From NCBI GenBank assembly GCA_016290715.1, contig JAEEUY010000125.1:1-6879 (forward strand): DNA of 6,879 bases, given 5' to 3'. Position 1 is the stretch's first letter. The number at the start of each line of letters is the position of its first letter. A model generated the notes under the pieces. The model was not told the DNA's origin, ran no database searches, and worked only from the letters and a program-made list of their open reading frames with translations. Source of the DNA: Bacteroidales bacterium (lineage in GTDB: Bacteria; Bacteroidota; Bacteroidia; Bacteroidales; WCHB1-69). Of this stretch, positions 1-5,399 are shown piece by piece. The position numbers and the translations under genes were made by a program.

Positions 1-90
1 AACAAATGAGATATAAGATATTCTGGACATGATTTCCTATAAAAAAGTGAACCTATTTTTTTTATTTAAGACGTTAATTTTTCAAAATCG

Positions 91-120
91 TTGCATACAA
101 AAGTTTTTTTTCTATTTTTG
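91..120 (+). promoter_or_regulatory. Bacteroidota-type promoter for the lipoprotein pair
   Basis: A TTG at 91-93 lies 19 bases upstream of TATTTTTG at 113-120. This matches the Bacteroidota primary sigma factor pattern of a -33 TTTG/TTG box, a 19-21 base spacer and a -7 TAnnTTTG box. It is the only one of the three promoters in this window with a clear upstream box. Transcription would start a few bases after 120, giving a leader of roughly 20 A-rich bases before the ATG at 145. The leader has no Shine-Dalgarno sequence, as is usual in this phylum. The assignment is by motif and position only. Confidence 0.7.
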
Positions 121-144
121 CAGAAATTAAAAAAATAATCCATC

Positions 145-561
145 ATGAAAAGAGTCATCAGTTTATGTTTAGTTGCCATCATGGCCGTTGCTTTTGTAGC
201 ATGCAGTATGAAATCCGAACCTGAAAAGATTGTGGATAATTACTATAAAGCATTACAGAAAAAAGATTATGTTACAGCCATCAAGGTTGCCTTGGGTGAT
301 CCCATTATGGAAGGTGACAAAGAATTATCCAAAGAAGATGCAGAGCAACTCATCAATGCACTTGCAGACAAATTGGAATCCTCTTTAGAAAACACAACTA
401 TCACCAAGTATTCTATCGAAAGTTGCGAATTCTCGGATGACAAGAATTCGGCTGAGGTTAAAGTCAAGTTTACGACAGAAACAGAAGGGGAAACGAAAGA
501 TAATGAGGATGAAATTGAACTGAAAAAAGACGACAAGGGCGTTTGGCGTATGGATATCTAA
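145..561 (+). CDS. small DUF4878-like lipoprotein
   Basis: This encodes a 138-residue secreted lipoprotein of unknown function. Residues 1-19 form a signal peptide (basic MKR, then a hydrophobic run) ending in a lipobox-like FVAC, so Cys20 should be lipidated and anchor the protein in an envelope membrane. The mature part begins with SEPEKIVDNYYKALQKKDY, a helix-type opening typical of DUF4878/NTF2-like lipoproteins (a prefix about a residue pumped into 'one domain per secreted copy'). It continues with a helical middle and alternating beta-type segments, and ends in KGVWRMDI, which resembles the usual W-x-(V/M)-D end of that family. The mature protein is strongly acidic, with many Glu and Asp between residues 57 and 130. 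A promoter lies directly upstream, and the next lipoprotein gene follows after 16 bases, so the two are probably co-transcribed. The family assignment comes from pattern recognition and the molecular role is unknown. The -3 position of the lipobox is Phe, which is slightly atypical. Confidence 0.85.
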   Translation: MKRVISLCLVAIMAVAFVACSMKSEPEKIVDNYYKALQKKDYVTAIKVALGDPIMEGDKELSKEDAEQLINALADKLESSLENTTITKYSIESCEFSDDKNSAEVKVKFTTETEGETKDNEDEIELKKDDKGVWRMDI

Positions 562-577
562 GTATTCTCGCTTTTAA

Positions 578-1180
578 ATGAAAAATTGGTGCTGGTTACT
601 ACTGCTCCTCGTTTTTATTGCTTGTACAAATAACACCACCCCCTACCCTTTTCCCAAGGAGGTTGGCTTGCGCGAAGGTGATCTTGCTTTTCGCTTGGGT
701 AGAAGCAAAGAAAGTAGAGTCGTAACCAGCACCGATCGTTTCTCACCATACTCTCACGTGGGCATTGTTGTGCAGGAGCACCACCAATGGTTTGTCATTC
801 ATGCCGTGCCGGGCGAAGCTCCCGACAACGAACCGGACAAGATAAAAAAAGACCCCATTGAACAGTTTTTCAGATACGATCGCGCCAAATGCGGAGCGAT
901 TATGCGATGGAATACTTCCGACACCTCTTTGGGAAATGCCATCGCACATTTTGCTTTTGAAAAATATAAGCAGAACACCCTCTTTGATAATGAATTTGAC
1001 AAAGATGACTCCAGCCGAATATATTGTACTGAACTTGTATATTGGGCATTTTTGAATCAAGGGATTGACATTACAGAAGGTCGTGCGAAAAAATTTCCCA
1101 CCTTCAAATCACCTATCATTCTTCCTTCTGATATCAGTCAAAACAAGCATTTGGAAGAGATCTACCACTTAAAAAATTAA
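578..1180 (+). CDS. permuted papain-like cysteine hydrolase, YiiX/YaeF (C92) family, lipoprotein
   Basis: This encodes a 200-residue predicted lipoprotein hydrolase. Residues 1-15 are a short hydrophobic signal ending FIAC, so Cys16 is the likely lipidation site. The rest fits the circularly permuted NlpC/P60-like fold of the YiiX/YaeF/YebB group (Pfam PF05708). The strand LREGDLAFRLG (31-41) is followed by FSPYSHVGIVV (55-65), where His60 is the expected catalytic His. Later, RIYCTELVYWAF (147-158) carries the expected nucleophile Cys150 and a conserved Glu152. Having His before Cys is the hallmark of the permuted arrangement. Related enzymes are thought to act as amidases or proteases on peptide or lipid-linked substrates, but the substrate here is unknown. 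The upstream DUF4878-like gene ends 16 bases before this start, so both probably share the promoter at 91-120. No Shine-Dalgarno sequence precedes the ATG. Like its neighbour, the lipobox has Phe at -3. Confidence 0.85.
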   Translation: MKNWCWLLLLLVFIACTNNTTPYPFPKEVGLREGDLAFRLGRSKESRVVTSTDRFSPYSHVGIVVQEHHQWFVIHAVPGEAPDNEPDKIKKDPIEQFFRYDRAKCGAIMRWNTSDTSLGNAIAHFAFEKYKQNTLFDNEFDKDDSSRIYCTELVYWAFLNQGIDITEGRAKKFPTFKSPIILPSDISQNKHLEEIYHLKN

Positions 1181-1275
1181 GTGTTCAAAGGGTTTGCCGT
1201 TCACGTTTTAAGAGGATATTCTTTTTTCTCCAATAATTTTCTGCCAATAGCATTCCATTATTTTTCAAAAAGTTG

Positions 1276-1283
1276 TATTTTTG
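1276..1283 (+). promoter_or_regulatory. Bacteroidota -7 box for the C1 peptidase gene
   Basis: TATTTTTG matches TAnnTTTG exactly and is identical to the boxes at 113-120 and 3749-3756. At the expected -33 distance there is only a weak TTC (1253-1255), not TTG. The predicted leader of about 60 bases is very A/T-rich and shows no strong hairpin. The box lies in the 168-base gap after the C92 lipoprotein gene, which holds no other gene. Confidence 0.6.
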
Positions 1284-1348
1284 TAGCCTCAAGTTTGTTT
1301 TAAATATTCACAAAATTAATTTCTCAATATATTTAAAACCAATAATTT

Positions 1349-2581
1349 ATGAATAAAAAAATTATTTTTATCGCATTAAGTGCATTTATTTTGGCGTTTT
1401 CTGTGCAAGCACAAGAAAACAAAGAAGAGCAAAAAGAGGAAGAAGGCTACAAATTCACTGTTGTGAAAGAGCTGCCCATCACTTCCATCAAAAACCAGAA
1501 CCGGGCAGGCACATGCTGGTGCTATTCCGGATTGGCATTCATTGAATCCGAGTTGCTTCGTATGGGCAAGGGTGAATATGACCTTTCTGAAATGTTCATC
1601 GTACACAATACTTACATCGACCGTGCCAAAGCAGCTGTACGCACACACGGAGACGTTTCTTTTTCACAAGGCGGTTCTTTTTACGATGTGATTTATGGCA
1701 TGAAAACTTTTGGACTGGTTCCGGAAGAGGAGATGCGTCCTGGGGCCGCTTATGGGGACACATTATCTGACCACAGTGAGCTTTCCGCCGTTTCTGATGC
1801 TGTAGTAAAAGCGATTGCAACAGGAGACCACAAAAAATTGCAATCCGGTGAAAATGGTCCGCTTTGGGAACAGGCCATCCGTAGCATCCACGATGCATAC
1901 CTCGGAAAATGCCCCGAAAAATTCACTTACAAAGGGAAGGAATATACGCCGAAATCTTTTTACGAATCCTTAGGATTAAATGCCGACGACTATGTATCCA
2001 TCACCTCATATACCCATCATCCTTTCTACGAAAAATTCGTCCTTGAGATTCAAGACAACTGGCGCTGGTCACAATGCTACAACTTGCCTTTGGATGAATT
2101 CATGCAAGTGTTTGACTATGCCATCGACAATGGCTATACGGTTGCATGGGGCTCGGATGTTAGCGAGGATGGCTTCCGCAAGGGCATTCGCAAAGGATTC
2201 TGCGTATTGCCTGATATTGACGGCAAAAACACCGACAACGGCGGCAGCGACATGGCACATTGGACAGGATTAAGCAAGGAAGACCGCACCAAAGAAGCTT
2301 ACGAGCACCCCACTCCACAACGTTGGGTAACCCAAGAGGAACGCCAATTGGCATACGACAACTGGGAAACCACCGATGACCACGGCATGCTCATTTACGG
2401 TAAAGCCACCGATCAAATGGGGAACGAATACTATATGGTAAAAAATAGTTGGGGAAAAGTGTATGAATACGATGGAATGTTCTATGCAAGCAAAGCATTT
2501 GTTCGTTACAAAACAATGAATATCGTGGTGCATAAAGATGCTCTTCCTAAAGATATCAAGAAAAAATTAGGCATTAAATAA
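1349..2581 (+). CDS. pepC: exported C1B cysteine peptidase (bleomycin hydrolase / aminopeptidase C family)
   Basis: This encodes a 410-residue papain-superfamily peptidase of family C1B, which typically removes amino acids from peptide N-termini. Residues 1-21 are a signal peptide (MNKKI, hydrophobic core, then VQA before Gln22), so the enzyme should be exported. A Glu/Lys-rich stretch (23-32) follows. The catalytic set is visible: oxyanion Gln50 and nucleophile Cys56 in IKNQNRAGTCWCYSG, His345 in TDDHGMLIYG, and Asn366 in MVKNSWG. Family-typical blocks include YTHHPFYEKFVLEIQDNW (221-238) and GYTVAWGSDVSEDGF (262-276). Bleomycin hydrolases are usually about 450 residues, cytosolic and hexameric; this one is shorter and exported. 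It ends with a Lys-rich tail (KDIKKKLGIK). In bleomycin hydrolases the C-terminal residues sit in the active site and set aminopeptidase specificity, so the tail could matter. It has its own -7 box upstream and a terminator downstream, so it is probably transcribed alone. The symbol pepC denotes the family, not proven orthology. Confidence 0.9.
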   Translation: MNKKIIFIALSAFILAFSVQAQENKEEQKEEEGYKFTVVKELPITSIKNQNRAGTCWCYSGLAFIESELLRMGKGEYDLSEMFIVHNTYIDRAKAAVRTHGDVSFSQGGSFYDVIYGMKTFGLVPEEEMRPGAAYGDTLSDHSELSAVSDAVVKAIATGDHKKLQSGENGPLWEQAIRSIHDAYLGKCPEKFTYKGKEYTPKSFYESLGLNADDYVSITSYTHHPFYEKFVLEIQDNWRWSQCYNLPLDEFMQVFDYAIDNGYTVAWGSDVSEDGFRKGIRKGFCVLPDIDGKNTDNGGSDMAHWTGLSKEDRTKEAYEHPTPQRWVTQEERQLAYDNWETTDDHGMLIYGKATDQMGNEYYMVKNSWGKVYEYDGMFYASKAFVRYKTMNIVVHKDALPKDIKKKLGIK

Positions 2582-2602
2582 GAATAACTTACTGTGGAAT
2601 TT

Positions 2603-2648
2603 ATTTTCGGATTTTGGCCACTTGACAAGCCAAAATCCGAAAATTTTT
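2603..2648 (+). terminator. rho-independent terminator after the C1 peptidase gene
   Basis: A perfect 16-bp stem (ATTTTCGGATTTTGGC at 2603-2618 pairing with 2629-2644) encloses a 10-base loop and runs into a short T tract (2644-2648). It begins 21 bases after the peptidase stop codon and ends 25 bases before the obg start. On the opposite strand the stem is not followed by a T run, so it should act mainly on + strand transcripts. Confidence 0.8.
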
Positions 2649-2673
2649 AATATAGCAAACCGAATATACAGCC

Positions 2674-3675
2674 ATGGCAAACGAAAATTTTATTGATTTC
2701 GTCAAGATTTTTTGCAGATCAGGGAAAGGAGGTGCCGGTTCTGCCCATCTCGCCCATTTGGCCAAAGACCCTAAAGGCGGTCCGGATGGCGGCGACGGCG
2801 GAAAAGGCGGCGACATCATTCTCAAAGGGAACCGTAATCTTTGGACACTACTCCACCTGCGATACACCAAGCACATCTTTGCTGAAGACGGGGGCAACGG
2901 GCAAAAAAACCAATGCTTCGGGAAAAATGGCCAAAATGGCATCATCGAAGTACCACTCGGAACCATTGTGAAAGATGTGGAAACCGATGAGGTTTTGGGA
3001 GAAGTATTGGAAGATGGCGAAGAAGTGGTCGTCTTGAAAGGCGGTCGTGGAGGTCAGGGGAACGTGCACTTCAAAACAGCCACCCGTCAAACCCCACGCT
3101 TCGCACAACCCGGCGAAGAAGGCATCGAAAAATGGCTTTCATTGGAACTCAAGGTATTGGCAGACGTAGGCTTGGTGGGGTTCCCAAACGCAGGAAAATC
3201 AACACTCATCTCCGTTCTCACCAATGCCAAACCTAAAATCGCAAACTACCCCTTTACCACCCTCAAACCCAACTTGGGCATCGTCGCCTACCGCGACTAC
3301 CAGTCGTTTGTCATCGCCGACATCCCCGGAATTATTGAAGGCGCTTCCGAAGGGAAAGGCCTCGGATTACGATTCCTGCGCCATATTGAACGCAATGCAC
3401 TCCTTCTCTACCTCATTCCCATCACTTCCGAAGATATCACCAAAGAATACAAAATTCTTTTTAACGAATTAAAGTCGTATAGCACAGAACTGGTTGACAA
3501 ACAACAAATCATTGCTATCACCAAATGCGATTTGCTCCCGGAAAATGAAATCGCCAAAATTCAAAAAAAATTAAAACTCCCCGTTCCTACCATCTTCATC
3601 TCTGCCCATACCCAAAAAAATCTGGTGCAACTCAAGGATTTGTTGTGGGCCACATTGAATCCACCAGAAAATTAG
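2674..3675 (+). CDS. obg: Obg/CgtA family GTPase, short form
   Basis: This encodes a 333-residue essential-type GTPase that associates with the large ribosomal subunit and takes part in ribosome maturation and stress signalling. Residues 1-160 form the glycine-rich Obg fold, with Gly clusters such as SGKGGAGSAHLAHLAKDPKG (16-35), the GGDGGKGG run near 39-46 and KGGRGGQGNVHF (122-133). The G domain follows: G1 GFPNAGKST (169-177), the switch I TT at 195-196, G3 DIPGIIEGA (216-224), G4 TKCD (283-286, TKxD in place of NKxD) and G5 SA (310-311). The protein stops at the end of the G domain and lacks the C-terminal OCT domain of the B. subtilis (about 428 residues) type and the tail of E. coli ObgE (390). 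Short forms are known in this phylum, so truncation is not implied. ATG at 2674 gives the normal MANENFIDFVKIF start. No clear -7 box was found between the upstream terminator and the start. Confidence 0.97.
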   Translation: MANENFIDFVKIFCRSGKGGAGSAHLAHLAKDPKGGPDGGDGGKGGDIILKGNRNLWTLLHLRYTKHIFAEDGGNGQKNQCFGKNGQNGIIEVPLGTIVKDVETDEVLGEVLEDGEEVVVLKGGRGGQGNVHFKTATRQTPRFAQPGEEGIEKWLSLELKVLADVGLVGFPNAGKSTLISVLTNAKPKIANYPFTTLKPNLGIVAYRDYQSFVIADIPGIIEGASEGKGLGLRFLRHIERNALLLYLIPITSEDITKEYKILFNELKSYSTELVDKQQIIAITKCDLLPENEIAKIQKKLKLPVPTIFISAHTQKNLVQLKDLLWATLNPPEN

Positions 3676-3710
3676 CATTACTTCCAAGGGCGCCTTCGTA
3701 ATGCTTTTTT
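3674..3710 (+). terminator. rho-independent terminator of obg, overlapping its stop codon
   Basis: AGCATTAC (3674-3681) pairs perfectly with GTAATGCT (3698-3705) and runs into T's (3705-3710). Inside the loop AAGG (3686-3689) and CCTT (3693-3696) can form a second short stem around GCG. The first arm begins with the last two bases of the obg TAG stop codon (3673-3675), so the terminator directly abuts translation. It separates obg from the kamD unit. Confidence 0.82.
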
Positions 3711-3748
3711 ATCATATACGCCATCATCAAAATAAAGAAAAAAAATCG

Positions 3749-3756
3749 TATTTTTG
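3749..3756 (+). promoter_or_regulatory. Bacteroidota -7 box for the kamD unit
   Basis: TATTTTTG matches TAnnTTTG exactly and is the third identical copy in the window. It lies 39 bases after the obg terminator. No TTG or TTTG is present at the expected -33 distance (around 3725-3730). Transcription would start near 3760, leaving a leader of about 53 bases before the ATG at 3814. Its last three bases (3754-3756) are the TTG that a longest-ORF rule would choose as the kamD start, which argues against that start. Confidence 0.65.
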
Positions 3757-3764
3757 CACCCTGA

Positions 3765-3781
3765 TTTCCGGAGACCGGAAA
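3765..3781 (+). promoter_or_regulatory. hairpin at the 5' end of the kamD leader
   Basis: TTTCCGG (3765-3771) and CCGGAAA (3775-3781) form a perfect 7-bp inverted repeat around the loop AGA. It falls within a few bases of the predicted transcript start and 32 bases before the kamD ATG. It could be an mRNA-stabilising 5' stem or a protein-binding palindrome of the form TTTCCGGnnnCCGGAAA. It has no T run, so it is not a terminator, and the leader is far too short for a cobalamin riboswitch. Confidence 0.5.
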
Positions 3782-3813
3782 CGATTATTAAACTAACAAC
3801 AGATACAAATACC

Positions 3814-5397
3814 ATGACAAAAAGCAAATTAGGTATTGATTTTCAAAAAGTTAAATATGCCAAAGAATTAGCAGGCAACATCGCAAATGATGTACAAAAC
3901 TTTGTCAACAACTATACCACCGTGGCCGTTGAACGTACACTGTGTCGATTAATTGGCATTGATGGTATTGATAGCAATGATGTTCCTCTCCCCAATGTTG
4001 TTGTAAACGAATTGCAAGAGAAAGGCGTATTGCAACAAGGGGCTTTGTTTTACATTGGCAACGCCATTCTTGAAACAGGCAAAACGCCCCAAGAGATAGC
4101 CGAAAGCATTGCTGCGGGCACATTGAATATCACCGAACTGAAAATCAACAATATAGATAGTATTCATCAAGCAGTGCAGCCATACATTGGCCAATGTATG
4201 ACCCGAATTAAAAACAATGTTGCACGACGCAACCAATACTTGGAAGAAATCGGGGAAGGCAGAAAGCCATACATATATGTGATAGTAGCCACGGGAAACA
4301 TCTATGAAGATGTGGTACAAGCCCAAGCCGCTGCACGTCAGGGAGCGGATATTATTGCGGTTATCCGCACCACCGGACAAAGTCTGCTTGATTATGTTCC
4401 TTACGGAGCCACTACCGAAGGCTTTGGGGGCACATTTGCCACTCAAGAGAACTTCCGCATTATGCGTAAAGCATTAGACGAAGTGGGCGAAGAAGTGGGC
4501 AGATATATCCGTCTTTGCAACTATTGTTCCGGGCTTTGCATGCCTGAGATTGCAGCCATGGGAGCTTTAGAGCGACTGGATGTCATGTTGAATGATGCTC
4601 TGTATGGCATTCTTTTCCGCGACATCAATCCGCAAAGAACCATCATTGACCAATATTTTTCCCGCATTATCAATGGCTTTGCGGGAGTAATCATCAATAC
4701 TGGAGAGGACAACTACCTCACCACTGCCGATGCCTATGAACAAGCACATACCGTATTGGCTTCCGACTTGATTAACGAACAATTGGCACTGCTCGCCGGC
4801 ATGCCGGAAGAACAGATGGGGTTAGGTCATGCTTTTGAAATGGATCCGGCATTGGAAAACGGCTTCCTTTACGAGCTGGCACAAGCGCAAATGACGCGCG
4901 AAATATTTCCCAAAGCCACGTTGAAATATATGCCTCCCACTAAATTTATGACAGGCAACATATTCCGCGGCGCTATCCAAGATGCTCTTTTCAACCAAAT
5001 CGCCATCTGGACCGGACAGGGGATACAATTATTGGGGATGATCACCGAAGCCATTCATACTCCTTTTATGTCCGACCGCTATTTGGCCATTGAAAACGCC
5101 AAATATATTTTCAGTAACATGAAAAACATCGGTGATGAAGTGGAATTCAAAGAGAACGGCATTATCCGCCAAAGAGCGCAGAAAGTGCTGGATGACACCG
5201 TCGCCTTATTGGAGGTAATCAACAAGGAAGGCTTGTTCGACACATTAGAGAAAGGCTTGTTCGCAGACATCAAACGCAGCAAGAATGGTGGCAAGGGGTT
5301 AGCCGGCGTTGTGGCAAAAGGCGATCATTACTTCAACCCCTTCATCCAATTAATGAAAGAAAGCGAAAAAAGTGTATGCCATCCTAAAATTGTATAA
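3814..5397 (+). CDS. kamD: lysine 5,6-aminomutase, alpha subunit
   Basis: This encodes 527 residues (clostridial KamD is about 516). The enzyme moves an amino group between C6 and C5 of D-lysine or L-beta-lysine in lysine fermentation to acetate and butyrate, using adenosylcobalamin and PLP. The alpha subunit is a TIM-barrel protein supplying most substrate and PLP contacts; the beta subunit KamE carries cobalamin and the PLP lysine. Diagnostic blocks are TTVAVERTLCRLIGIDG (35-51), IRTTGQSLLDYVPYGATTEG (184-203), RYIRLCNYCSGLCMPEIAAMG (230-250), FRDINPQRTIIDQYFSRIIN (268-287) and NTGEDNYLTTADAYEQ (295-310). With a one-residue offset, the active-site residues I recall for the clostridial enzyme (Arg184, Tyr263, Asp298, Lys370) fall on Arg185, Tyr264, Asp299 and Lys371, so the site looks intact. 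The ATG at 3814 starts MTKSKLGIDF as in homologues. The frame stays open to a TTG at 3754, but that TTG lies inside the -7 box. No kamE is adjacent; a permease gene follows after 2 bases. Confidence 0.95.
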   Translation: MTKSKLGIDFQKVKYAKELAGNIANDVQNFVNNYTTVAVERTLCRLIGIDGIDSNDVPLPNVVVNELQEKGVLQQGALFYIGNAILETGKTPQEIAESIAAGTLNITELKINNIDSIHQAVQPYIGQCMTRIKNNVARRNQYLEEIGEGRKPYIYVIVATGNIYEDVVQAQAAARQGADIIAVIRTTGQSLLDYVPYGATTEGFGGTFATQENFRIMRKALDEVGEEVGRYIRLCNYCSGLCMPEIAAMGALERLDVMLNDALYGILFRDINPQRTIIDQYFSRIINGFAGVIINTGEDNYLTTADAYEQAHTVLASDLINEQLALLAGMPEEQMGLGHAFEMDPALENGFLYELAQAQMTREIFPKATLKYMPPTKFMTGNIFRGAIQDALFNQIAIWTGQGIQLLGMITEAIHTPFMSDRYLAIENAKYIFSNMKNIGDEVEFKENGIIRQRAQKVLDDTVALLEVINKEGLFDTLEKGLFADIKRSKNGGKGLAGVVAKGDHYFNPFIQLMKESEKSVCHPKIV

Positions 5398-5399
5398 AC

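Noticed and set aside
41..70. A-run/T-run inverted repeat as a terminator of an upstream gene
   Set aside because: The stem would be purely A/T (ATAAAAAA with TTTTTTAT), and such runs are common by chance in this A/T-rich leader.
1167..1184. CACTTAA-AAAA-TTAAGTG hairpin across the stop codon of the C92 hydrolase gene as a terminator
   Set aside because: The stem is a perfect 7 bp but mostly A/T, and no T run follows it. It is too weak to call a terminator, so how this unit ends is unclear.
1294..1324. Second promoter (TTTG at 1294-1297 with TAATTTCT at 1317-1324) for the C1 peptidase
   Set aside because: The -7 candidate has two mismatches in the critical TTTG part, while an exact box lies just upstream at 1276-1283.
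2601..2966. 121-codon - strand frame over the start of obg and the terminator
   Set aside because: It is the reverse complement of the Gly-rich Obg region (hence Pro-rich) and runs through the terminator stem; no sign of a real gene.
3754..3813. Possible 20-residue N-terminal extension of kamD from a TTG
   Set aside because: The TTG lies inside the -7 box, the encoded residues match nothing known in KamD, and the segment contains the leader hairpin.
3757..3813. Cobalamin riboswitch upstream of the B12-dependent kamD gene
   Set aside because: The leader is only about 55 bases; a cobalamin riboswitch needs about 200 and its conserved B12-box is absent.
3949..4446. 165-codon open frame on the - strand within kamD
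   Set aside because: It is entirely antisense to a well-conserved kamD segment, has no recognisable motif and no promoter; it reflects codon bias of the + strand gene.
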